NCBI GenBank assembly: GCA_030605745.1
Contig: JAUWHT010000147.1
Coordinates: forward strand, 1 to 14,116
DNA length: 14,116 bases
Source of the DNA: Pirellulales bacterium
Lineage (GTDB): Bacteria > Planctomycetota > Planctomycetia > Pirellulales > Thermoguttaceae
Reading direction: 5' to 3'
The notes below the pieces were generated by a model. It worked only from the letters and a program-made list of their open reading frames with translations, did not search any database and had not been told where the DNA came from. This document shows, in pieces, positions 6,421-13,120 of this stretch. Position numbers and translations under genes: made by a program. How positions within the stretch are numbered: the first letter of the stretch is position 1; the number at the start of each line of letters is the position of its first letter.

Positions 6421-7260
6421 ATGCCACGGTCCACCCGTGCGCCATGGCCATCAGCGTTTGCACTGGTGGCGATCGCGCTGATAGCGACCTTGTCCGGCTG
6501 TGCCGGCAGCCCGATGGTGCTCAAAGGCCAACTGGGCAAGCTCCAGCAACAGCAATTGGCCGTCTCGCGGCAGAACCAGCAGTTGCAAACCCGGGCAACT
6601 GCACTGGACCGCGACAACCAGGAACTCGGCACGCTGCTGGCCCAGTCGCGCCAGCAGTCGAAGGTTTTTGAGGACCAGTTGGCGGCCCTGCGCGACCAAC
6701 TCCGCGGAGTCACGACCCAACTGGCCCAGGTCCGGGAAGAGAAGCAAGGCAGCGACAAACGGGTGCAGACGCTCAATGCCTCGCTGCATCGCCGGGGCGG
6801 CGTGTCGATCACGCCGAACAACAGCTTCCTGCAAACGCTGCCTGCGATCAATCTACCCGACGTGCACGTCCGCCGCGACGGCGACGTAATCCGCATCGCG
6901 CTGCCGGGTGAGCGGCTGTTCGAGTCGGGCAGTGCCCGGCTACGCCCCGGGGCCACAAGCCTGATCTCCGCCGCGGCGGCCGAACTGCTGGCCACCTACC
7001 CGGACCAGATCATCGGCATCGAAGGATACACCGACAGCGATCCGATCACCGGCCGTCAGTGGCGGAACAACCACGAGTTGTCGGTTGGCCGGGCGATGGC
7101 CGTCTACGACGTGCTGCTCAGCCGCAGCCGCTTCCAGGCCGGCCAACTCTTTATCGTCGGCCACGGCGCCAACCATCCGATCGCCTCCAACGCCACACTG
7201 GACGGCAAGCGGCGCAACCGCCGTGTCGAACTGGTGGTTTATCCGGAGAAGAGGGGTTAG
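6421..7260 (+). CDS. OmpA-family peptidoglycan-binding lipoprotein
   Basis: The 279-residue product begins with a lipoprotein signal: basic N-terminus, hydrophobic stretch at about 11-24 and a lipobox LSGC with the modified Cys27. Residues about 35-118 are rich in Gln, Arg and Leu in heptad spacing and almost certainly form a coiled coil. The C-terminal OmpA/MotB domain (about 160-275) shows LFESGSARLRP, the EGYTDSDPI segment with its meso-diaminopimelate-contacting Asp, NHELSVGRA and the terminal KRRNRRVEL with the conserved Arg. It should link the cell-envelope membrane to peptidoglycan by way of a coiled-coil stalk. It resembles Pal in its domain but with a stalk like that of other coiled-coil OmpA proteins. 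It has its own promoter candidate and Shine-Dalgarno. The stop TAG is the first triplet of a heptamer unit, in the same phase as in mutL (both end Lys-Arg-Gly-stop). Confidence 0.9.
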   Translation: MPRSTRAPWPSAFALVAIALIATLSGCAGSPMVLKGQLGKLQQQQLAVSRQNQQLQTRATALDRDNQELGTLLAQSRQQSKVFEDQLAALRDQLRGVTTQLAQVREEKQGSDKRVQTLNASLHRRGGVSITPNNSFLQTLPAINLPDVHVRRDGDVIRIALPGERLFESGSARLRPGATSLISAAAAELLATYPDQIIGIEGYTDSDPITGRQWRNNHELSVGRAMAVYDVLLSRSRFQAGQLFIVGHGANHPIASNATLDGKRRNRRVELVVYPEKRG

Positions 7261-7285
7261 GGGCGAGGGGTTAGGGACGAGGGTG
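7251..7285. repeat. G-rich heptamer array across the OmpA-gene stop codon
   Basis: Five units run gaggggt, taggggc, gaggggt, tagggac, gagggtg. The stop codon 7258-7260 is the first triplet of unit 2, so the array encodes the last Arg-Gly of the protein. It has at least six runs of three or four G with three-base loops, giving strong G-quadruplex potential on the coding strand. Confidence 0.88.
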
Positions 7286-7289
7286 GGGC

Positions 7290-7366
7290 GTGTGCCACTG
7301 CTTCGTTAGAAGCAGTGTCGGGAAAACGTTCTGGGAAACACTGCTTGCAAGCAAGCAGTGGCACAC
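7290..7366. repeat. second REPIN-like doublet between OmpA and YfhO-like genes
   Basis: A 14-nt perfect inverted repeat (7290-7303 and 7353-7366) encloses two nested hairpins, each made of CACTGCTT and AAGCAGTG: one at 7296-7317 (CGTTAG loop) and one at 7339-7360 (GCAAGC loop). This doublet of hairpins in inverted orientation mirrors the doublet at 189-272 but uses a different sequence. The right arm contains the in-frame GTG at 7358 that could start the downstream gene. Confidence 0.75.
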
Positions 7367-7372
7367 ATAACT

Positions 7373-9865
7373 GTGAAGAAAACATCGTGTCTGATCGTTC
7401 TGGCTGCGGTTATCGGGCTGTTTGTCTGGTTCTTTGCCAATGCGCTGTTTGGCGGCGGGATGTTCTGCTTTCGTGATGCGGCCCATTATTACTATCCGCT
7501 GTTTCAGTTCATTACCGACGAATGGGCGGCCGGTCAGGTGCCGCTTTGGAACCCGTACGAAAACCTGGGCCAGCCACTGGCTGCGGACGCTACCTCAAGC
7601 GTGTTCTACCCCGGCAAGCTGATCTTCGCCTTGCCGCTTTTGAGTTACGCCTGGGCCTACAAGCTGTACATCATGGCCCACCTGCTGCTGGCCGCCTGGG
7701 CCGCATATCGGCTTGCGAGGCACTTCAGTGCCAGTGTCGAGGCAGCCGGGGTCTGCGCGATCTCGTACGCCTTCTCCGGTAACGTGCTGATGCAGTACTG
7801 CAACGTGGTGTTCCTGGTCGGCGCCGCTTGGCTGCCGGTGGCGATGCTGGCCGCCGATCGAATGCTTACGGAGGGGCGAGGGGCCAGGGGCCAGGGGACA
7901 GGGAGAATGGGTTGGGCCGTGATCTTTGGTGCCGTGTTGGCGCTGATGGTCCTTGGGGGCGATCCGCAGATGGCTTATAACGCCGGACTGCTGGCGGCGA
8001 TGTACGCATTGTGGCTGTGGTGGGAATCCCGTGGGAATGCTGCGGCGCGTGTAGGGCTATTAGCCTTGGCCGCGGCTACCGCGCTGATATTTTCGGCGGT
8101 CCAGGTATTGCCGTCGATCGAGTTTGCCCAACATTCCGACCGTACTACCGGGCAGATCACCGATCGCCTGCTCGGCCGGTTCGAACCGGGCAGCCACAGC
8201 GAGCACATCTACCACTTCAGCGTCGGGCCGTGGCGATTGGCCGAGTACGTCTGGCCGAACCTGGCAGGAAAGCAGTTTCCCATCCATCGCCGATGGCTCG
8301 AGGTGCTCCCGGCCGAAGGACGCATCTGGACGCCGTCGCTGTACATGGGCATCCTGCCGTTGCTTCTGGCTCTTTCGGTCATGCGATTTCGCGGCCGTGG
8401 TACGCGCCGTGCAAGCACGGCGGCTAAACAAAACCCATCACCGATCATTCCGCCTACCACCTTTCTTTCATGGTCGGTGGTGCTGGCCGTGGCTGCCAGC
8501 TTCGGCTGGTACGGGCTGGGGTGGCTGATGCACGAACTGCATATTGCGCCCGGCATTGGTGCCCCATTCGGTGGGCTCTATTGGCTGATGACCGTGCTAC
8601 TGCCCGGCTACGCCTGGTTTCGCTATCCGGCCAAGCTGCTGGTTGTTGCCGCGCTGGGACTAAGTGTGCTATCTGCCCTGGGCTGGGATCGCGCATTTGC
8701 CGGGCGCTCGGACCGGTTCCGCCACGTGCTGCTTTGGGTCGGCGGGCTGAGCATCTGCTGGGCGATTGCGGCGCTGGCCATCCGACCGTTCTGGGCCGGG
8801 TGGCTCTCCGGTGTGGAGTCGGACGTGCTGTTCGGCCCGCTCGATACGTCCGGGGCGTGGTGCGACCTGCTGGGCGCGTTTCTACAAACGGCCGCGTTGT
8901 GTGGTGTGTTCTGGTGGCTGTTGGGGAAACGGTCCCGCTGGGTGCCCGCGGCTGCGCTATTACTGGTGGCGGTGGACCTGGCCGTGGCCAACCGGTGGAT
9001 GGTCGCTTGCGCCCCGGCACGGCAGTGGCAGGAAAAATCGGAGTTGGCCGCTGCAATCGAACGTGCCAAGGAAGAGCCGTGTAGCGGCGGGGCTTGCCCC
9101 GCGCGGCTCGGCCACGGCAACGCCGGGCAAGCCCGGCCGCTACACGAAAAACTGTCGCGGCTCCCGTACCGCGTGTTTCGCCACTCAATCTGGCTGCCGC
9201 CGGCGTGGAAGCAAAGCGGCTCGCCCGCGCGGCTGGCCGAGGCCATGCGATGGGACCGCGACACGCTTTGGCCCAAGTACAACCTGGCCGATCGGATCGC
9301 GCTGGTCGAGGTGCACGGCACGATGATGCTACACGACTACCGGCCGCTACACCACTTCTTGCTGGCCGAGTACGTGATTCTGCCCGGCGACAAGGTGCTG
9401 CAAGGCGGGCAGCGGATTGAAGTCGCCGTGGAAGACGTCTCGCTGTGGTACAATCCACAGCACCTGCCCCGGGCGTGGATCAATCGCCGGCTTTGTCCCC
9501 GCACCGAGTCATGTCGCGTGGTAAGCTGCGACCTACTGCGAGTGGAGATCGAGGCAGAGCTTATTCGGCCCGGCATGGTGGTGCTGTGCGATCAGTTCTA
9601 CCCCGGCTGGAAGCTGGAAGTGGAAACGGCGGGACGGTCAGCCCGACCCGTTCCGATCCTGCGCACCAACCGAGTGATGCGCGGGGCATGGTTACCGGCC
9701 GGGAAACACCGGCTGGTGTATTACTACCGCCCGGCCAGCTTCTTCTGGGGCACGGCGATCAGTAGCCTCGGTTGGCTGGGGCTGTTGGGATTTCTGATTT
9801 GCCTACGCGTTTCCAGTAAAACTCGCGATCTTCTCCCGGCAAATCTTCCGCGTCAGGGTCCGTAA
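7373..9865 (+). CDS. YfhO-like large multipass membrane protein
   Basis: The product is about 830 residues, with a first membrane helix at about 5-25, roughly a dozen hydrophobic segments and a soluble C-terminal domain followed by a last helix near residue 800. The first outer loop has FRDAAHYYYPLFQF, then VPLWNPYENLGQPLAADATSSVFYP, the typical signature of YfhO/GT-C-like proteins (acidic residue in loop 1, P-x-WNPY). Such proteins are thought to move sugars or other polar groups onto envelope molecules, but the substrate here is unknown. GTG 7373 (MKKTSCLIVL) gives a normal signal-anchor start; GTG 7358 lies inside a REPIN arm and is less likely. There is no Shine-Dalgarno. The frame stays open through a heptamer array (about residues 167-178), a REP (345-353) and a REP doublet (569-592). 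The last ~20 residues are antisense to the HEPN remnant, so the native C-terminus may have been replaced. Confidence 0.82.
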   Translation: MKKTSCLIVLAAVIGLFVWFFANALFGGGMFCFRDAAHYYYPLFQFITDEWAAGQVPLWNPYENLGQPLAADATSSVFYPGKLIFALPLLSYAWAYKLYIMAHLLLAAWAAYRLARHFSASVEAAGVCAISYAFSGNVLMQYCNVVFLVGAAWLPVAMLAADRMLTEGRGARGQGTGRMGWAVIFGAVLALMVLGGDPQMAYNAGLLAAMYALWLWWESRGNAAARVGLLALAAATALIFSAVQVLPSIEFAQHSDRTTGQITDRLLGRFEPGSHSEHIYHFSVGPWRLAEYVWPNLAGKQFPIHRRWLEVLPAEGRIWTPSLYMGILPLLLALSVMRFRGRGTRRASTAAKQNPSPIIPPTTFLSWSVVLAVAASFGWYGLGWLMHELHIAPGIGAPFGGLYWLMTVLLPGYAWFRYPAKLLVVAALGLSVLSALGWDRAFAGRSDRFRHVLLWVGGLSICWAIAALAIRPFWAGWLSGVESDVLFGPLDTSGAWCDLLGAFLQTAALCGVFWWLLGKRSRWVPAAALLLVAVDLAVANRWMVACAPARQWQEKSELAAAIERAKEEPCSGGACPARLGHGNAGQARPLHEKLSRLPYRVFRHSIWLPPAWKQSGSPARLAEAMRWDRDTLWPKYNLADRIALVEVHGTMMLHDYRPLHHFLLAEYVILPGDKVLQGGQRIEVAVEDVSLWYNPQHLPRAWINRRLCPRTESCRVVSCDLLRVEIEAELIRPGMVVLCDQFYPGWKLEVETAGRSARPVPILRTNRVMRGAWLPAGKHRLVYYYRPASFFWGTAISSLGWLGLLGFLICLRVSSKTRDLLPANLPRQGP
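7871..7905. repeat. G-rich heptamer array inside the YfhO-like CDS
   Basis: Five units run gaggggc, gaggggc, caggggc, cagggga, cagggag. They are translated as a Gly/Arg-rich insert (GRGARGQGTGR) between two membrane segments. This is the only heptamer array in the window that lies inside a gene; the reading frame is kept. Confidence 0.85.
8405..8429. repeat. single REP-like element inside the YfhO-like CDS
   Basis: The 25 nt match the right arm of the 189-272 doublet with two compensating mismatches (GTGCAAGCAC in place of GGGCAAGCCC), so the hairpin is kept. It is read in frame as RRASTAAK in a hydrophilic loop between membrane helices. Confidence 0.75.
9078..9146. repeat. REPIN-like doublet inside the YfhO-like CDS
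   Basis: Outer arms CGTGTAGCGG and CCGCTACACG bound two hairpins, CGGGG-CTTG-CCCCG and CCGGG-CAAG-CCCGG, in inverted orientation. It belongs to the same family as 189-272, with GTGTAG in place of GTTTAG at the edges. It is translated without a stop as about 22 residues that include two Cys and many Gly/Ala/Arg, in the soluble C-terminal part just before the LSRLPYRVFRHS strand. Confidence 0.8.
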
Positions 9866-10066
9866 CTTGCGGACACGGCCGGCCAGATACTCCAACTCCC
9901 TCTTTGTGATTTTGTACGACTTTTTGTAGCGGGCATCCACGTACGCTTTCTTGAGCAACTCGAAGAGGATAATCATCGCGGGATCCACTTCCTCACGAAT
10001 ATATCCGACGATCCGTTTCAATGCCGCCCGTTTATGTGGCGGCAAATGGGAAAGGCTCTTTTTCAT
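9803..10066 (-). CDS. internally deleted nucleotidyltransferase-HEPN protein (remnant)
   Basis: The 87-residue product joins two ends of a known ~300-residue family. Residues 1-35 (KKSLSHLPPHKR...EEVDPAMIILF) are the N-terminus that precedes the GSYARG active site of the nucleotidyltransferase domain. Residues 36-83 (ELLKKAYVDARYKKSYKIT...ELEYLAGRVRKL...ICREKIASF) are the extreme C-terminus of the fused HEPN domain. The nucleotidyltransferase active site and the HEPN R-x4-6-H motif are both missing, so catalytic activity is not expected. The frame is intact across the junction near 9962, which suggests a clean in-frame deletion. Full-length relatives are related to MNT-HEPN toxin-antitoxin modules and are common as mobile accessory genes. 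The start at 10066 is the family start; the frame extends upstream to 10096 through a hairpin. The 3' end overlaps the convergent YfhO-like gene by 63 nt. Its translation is unproven. Confidence 0.6.
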   Translation of the reverse strand: MKKSLSHLPPHKRAALKRIVGYIREEVDPAMIILFELLKKAYVDARYKKSYKITKRELEYLAGRVRKLRTLTRKICREKIASFTGNA

Positions 10067-10085
10067 GGTGTTTGTCTGCTGATTT

Positions 10086-10115
10086 CGCCCCCGCAACGCA
10101 GTGCGGGGGCGTTTT
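10086..10115 (+). terminator. rho-independent terminator
   Basis: A perfect 10-bp GC-rich stem (10086-10095 with 10102-10111, loop ACGCAG) is followed by TTTT at 10112-10115 on the plus strand. It would stop plus-strand transcripts from the YfhO-like gene after they run antisense through the HEPN remnant. On the minus strand it lies 22 nt after the EF-G-like stop but without a following T-run, so termination in that direction would rely on the stem alone. Confidence 0.6.
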
Positions 10116-10119
10116 CAAA

Positions 10120-10140
10120 CCCCCAATCCCTAATCCCTAG
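10120..10140. repeat. short heptamer array at the EF-G-like stop codon
   Basis: Read on the minus strand, the stop TAG (10139-10137) begins the unit TAGGGAT, followed by TAGGGAT and a degenerate TGGGGGT. The orientation is the same as for the other 3' arrays: G-rich on the coding strand and starting with the stop codon. Confidence 0.75.
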
Positions 10141-12236
10141 TCTTCTTCCTCTTCCTTCAGTGCCGCCTTGGCGATTATCTCTTGTTGAACGTTGCCGGGC
10201 ACGATGTCGTAGTGGCTCAACTCGATGGTATAACTACCCTGGCCGCCGGTGATGCTTGACAGGCTTCGGGCGTAGGTGGTCACCTCGGCCAGTGGCACTT
10301 CGGCGGTAACGGTTTGCATGCCGCCGCCGGCGGAGTCCATTCCCAGCACCCGCCCGCGGCGGCCCGACATATCGCTGCTTATATCGCCCACGTTCTGGCC
10401 CGGCACGGTGACCTCGATTTTTACGATCGGTTCCAACAGCGCCGGCTTGGCCTGCTGAAACACATTGCGGAAGACCATCGACGCGGCCGTCTTGAAGGCC
10501 TGTTCGGAGCTATCGACCGGGTGGTGCTTGCCGAAGTGGACCTCGACGCAGACGTTTTGCACCTGGTATCCGGCGATCACGCCTCGGCTGATCCGGTCCT
10601 TGAAACCTTTTTCCACCGCCGGCATGAAGTTTCCGGGAATTGTTGCACTGACAATCGAGTCGATCCAGAGGAAGTTATTTTCCGGATCGTAGTGCGGTTG
10701 CTTCATCGAGGCGAAGCGCTGCTTGGTGGCATACTGTTCGATGTCAGTGCCTTCAAGCAGCGGGAACATTCGTATGTGGACCTCGCCGAACTGGCCGCGG
10801 CCGCCCGTCTGCTTCTTGTGGCGATAGCTGCCCTGGGCATTGGCCTGGATCGTCTCGCGATAGGGGATCTTTGGCTCCTTGGTCGTCACCTCGACCTTGT
10901 CGCGGCGGCGGAGCCGCTCCTGGATGATCTGCAAATGCAGCTCACTCATGCCTGTGACAACCATCTCCTTGGTCTGCGGATCGCGGTCGATCCGGAAGGT
11001 AGGGTCTTCCTGGGCGATCTTGCCCAGCGCGCCGGAAAGTTTTGTCTCGTCGCCTCGGCGCTTGGGGCTGATGGCCAGTCCGACCATCGGCGTGGGGAAG
11101 CTGATCGCCGGCATTGTCAACTCGCCCAGGGTGGTGCCCGTGGCCAACTCCTCCATCTTGGCTACCGCCACGATGGCGCCAGGCCCAAGTTGGTCGACCG
11201 GTTCAGTCTCGTCGGCCTGCACCTTAAGCGGCTGGCCGAACCTGACTGCTTTTCGCAATCCGACGACCGGCACGGTATTGTCTTTCTTCAGTGTGCCGCT
11301 GTATACGCGGATGAAGCTGAGCTTCTGTACGAACGGATCGATTCGGGTCTTGAAGACCTGTGCGACCAGCGGGCCGGCCGGATCCGCCTTCACTTCTACC
11401 TCCTCACCCTCGGCATTGGCGGCGGTCCGCTTCACCTGCCCCGGCGGCAGGGCACACAGGGCCAGCGCATCGAGCAATTCGCCCACGCCCACCCCGGTCT
11501 TGCCCGAGGTGCATACCACGGGAATCAGGCTACCCTCGGCCACCGCCTGCACGATCAACCGCGAAAGCTCTTCCTCGCTGGGCTGGGTGCCCTCGAAGTA
11601 ACGCTCCATGACCTGTTCGTCCACTTCGATGATCGACTCCAGGAGCGGCTCGCTGATCTCGGCCGGATCGATTAGCGCACCGCCGGTATCCTCGGGCACC
11701 TTCAAGGTGCTGGCCACCCCGCGGAAATCGGCGCCCTGGCCCAACGGCACGTTCAGCAGCACGCAGGCGTTGCCGAAGGTCTCCTTGATCTGCTCGACCA
11801 GGGCCCGGAAGTCGATATTGTCAGAGTCCATTTTGTTGATGATGATCATCCGGCCCAAGCCGGCCTTCTTGGCCTCGGCGAACACGCGGCGGGTGTTCAC
11901 CTCGATGCCCGACTGGGCATTGATTACAACCGCCACGGTGTCGACCCCCCGCATGGCGCCGATCGTCTGGCCGATGAAATCTGGATAGCCGGGTGTGTCG
12001 ATCACGTGGAAGTGCTTGCCCGCATGGTCAAAATGCACGACGCTCGCCTCGATTGTGTACTTGTGCTGCTTCTCCTCATCGTCGAAGTCGCAGATACTGG
12101 TCCCGTCGTCCACGCTCGCCTGCCGGTTGAGTGTGCCGGTGGAGGTCAATATCTTGTCGACCAGCGTGGTCTTGCCGGCCGAGCCGTGGCCACAAAAGGC
12201 AATGTTGCGAATGTCGTCGATTTTGTGCTTCGCCAT
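10137..12236 (-). CDS. elongation factor G-like GTPase (EF-G-2 type paralogue)
   Basis: The 699-residue product is a translational GTPase with the full EF-G domain series. Motifs: G1 GHGSAGKT at 16-23, a divergent switch I (CDFDDEEKQHKYTI), G3 DTPGYPDF from residue 80, and G4 NKMD at 134-137. Domains II to V follow, with RRRDKVEV, GGRGQFGEV and GRRGRVLGMDS typical of EF-G. It is not canonical fusA: the P-loop lacks AHIDAGKT, the catalytic His after DTPG is Tyr, and no ribosomal-protein (str operon) genes are nearby. These traits match the EF-G-2/EF-G-like group known from Thermus and others, whose exact role is unclear. The start has a good Shine-Dalgarno (AAGGAA at 12249-12244, 7-nt spacing). 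It lies 19 nt after hisA, so the two are probably co-transcribed. Confidence 0.88.
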   Translation of the reverse strand: MAKHKIDDIRNIAFCGHGSAGKTTLVDKILTSTGTLNRQASVDDGTSICDFDDEEKQHKYTIEASVVHFDHAGKHFHVIDTPGYPDFIGQTIGAMRGVDTVAVVINAQSGIEVNTRRVFAEAKKAGLGRMIIINKMDSDNIDFRALVEQIKETFGNACVLLNVPLGQGADFRGVASTLKVPEDTGGALIDPAEISEPLLESIIEVDEQVMERYFEGTQPSEEELSRLIVQAVAEGSLIPVVCTSGKTGVGVGELLDALALCALPPGQVKRTAANAEGEEVEVKADPAGPLVAQVFKTRIDPFVQKLSFIRVYSGTLKKDNTVPVVGLRKAVRFGQPLKVQADETEPVDQLGPGAIVAVAKMEELATGTTLGELTMPAISFPTPMVGLAISPKRRGDETKLSGALGKIAQEDPTFRIDRDPQTKEMVVTGMSELHLQIIQERLRRRDKVEVTTKEPKIPYRETIQANAQGSYRHKKQTGGRGQFGEVHIRMFPLLEGTDIEQYATKQRFASMKQPHYDPENNFLWIDSIVSATIPGNFMPAVEKGFKDRISRGVIAGYQVQNVCVEVHFGKHHPVDSSEQAFKTAASMVFRNVFQQAKPALLEPIVKIEVTVPGQNVGDISSDMSGRRGRVLGMDSAGGGMQTVTAEVPLAEVTTYARSLSSITGGQGSYTIELSHYDIVPGNVQQEIIAKAALKEEEED

Positions 12237-12255
12237 CGTGTGTTTCCTTATTCGG

Positions 12256-12969
12256 TTACCCGGCCGCGGCCAGTGCGTCGGGCAATGTCAATGTTCCTTC
12301 GTACAGCGCCCGGCCGATGATGCAACCGGCCATCCCCGCGGCCGCCAGCCGGGTGATGTCCTCTTTGGTCGTTATACCACCGGAAGCGACCACCGGAAGA
12401 TCGACCGTCGAGCGCATCTCGGCCATTGCCGTGATGTTCGGCCCGGCCATCATTCCGTCGCTGGCGATGTCGGTGTAAATCACCGCCGCAATCGGCTCGC
12501 CGGTAAACTGCCGGGCCAGGTCGGTCGCCCCCGCCTCGGAAGTCTGAAGCCAGCCCTCGGTGGCCACGCGGCCGTCGCGGGCGTCGATCCCCAGCACCAA
12601 ACTGCCGGGAAACTCCCGGCACATCCGGCGGAACCAGTCGGGCTGCCGGACGGCCAGCGTGCCGATCACCAGCCGGGCCAAGCCCAACTCCAGCAGTTCT
12701 CGGATTGTCTGCTCCCTGCGGATTCCGCCACCCAACTCGCACGGCACGTCCACCGACTGGACAATCGCCCGAACGCTCGCCAGGTTACTCGGCCGACCGT
12801 CTCGGGCACCGTCGAGATCGACCAGGTGGAGACACTCGGCCCCCAGTTCGACCCAATGCCGGGCCATGGCGGCCGGGTCCTCGCCGAAAACGGTCTCGCG
12901 ACGGTAGTCACCCTGCTTCAGGCGTACACACTTACCCCCCCACAGATCAATTGCCGGCCAGATTTCCAC
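12256..12969 (-). CDS. hisA: phosphoribosylformimino-5-aminoimidazole carboxamide ribotide isomerase
   Basis: HisA carries out the Amadori rearrangement of ProFAR in histidine synthesis. The 237-residue TIM barrel begins MEIWPAIDLWGGKCVRL, with catalytic Asp8. It has the phosphate-binding GGGIR (80-84), the second catalytic Asp129 (GIDARDG), TDIASDGMMAGPN (166-178), and the phosphate loops SGGI (196-199) and GRALYEG (219-225). Length is normal. GTG 12969 is chosen because it gives the family N-terminus and has AGGAG 10 nt upstream (complement of 12980-12984); the frame is open to ATG 13029, but those 20 extra residues do not fit. No other his genes are adjacent; the partner downstream is the EF-G-like gene. 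Confidence 0.95.
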   Translation of the reverse strand: MEIWPAIDLWGGKCVRLKQGDYRRETVFGEDPAAMARHWVELGAECLHLVDLDGARDGRPSNLASVRAIVQSVDVPCELGGGIRREQTIRELLELGLARLVIGTLAVRQPDWFRRMCREFPGSLVLGIDARDGRVATEGWLQTSEAGATDLARQFTGEPIAAVIYTDIASDGMMAGPNITAMAEMRSTVDLPVVASGGITTKEDITRLAAAGMAGCIIGRALYEGTLTLPDALAAAG

Positions 12970-13067
12970 GCGCCTAATGCTCCTGCCCACTGTCGGGCAA
13001 AACGCCAAAACATGTAATATGGCACACAAGCGGCCAGCCTACAAGGCTGTCGTGCTTTGCGCGTGGG

Positions 13068-13076
13068 TGGTATAAT
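13068..13076 (+). promoter_or_regulatory. extended -10 promoter of the 13121 gene
   Basis: TGG followed by a perfect TATAAT (13071-13076) forms an extended -10 element; no good -35 is seen at the right distance, as is usual for this class. It is 44 nt upstream of the start at 13121. A 6-bp palindrome (CAGCCT-ACA-AGGCTG, 13035-13049) lies just before it and could be an operator or another small repeat. Confidence 0.5.
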
Positions 13077-13120
13077 AGTCGTGAGGGTGGAGTCTCAATC
13101 AGCCGTGTTCGGAGAAGGCC

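Noticed and set aside
7358..7372. GTG 7358 as start of the YfhO-like gene
   Set aside because: It lies inside the REPIN arm and adds five residues before a normal Lys-Lys signal-anchor start at GTG 7373; it cannot be excluded.
8454..9458. 334-residue open frame on the minus strand
   Set aside because: Antisense to the YfhO-like gene; Arg/Pro/Ala-rich with no hydrophobic pattern or motif.
10314..11675. 453-residue open frame on the plus strand
   Set aside because: It is antisense to conserved EF-G domains in the codon-mirrored frame; the composition (His, Leu, Arg, Asp) is typical of a shadow.
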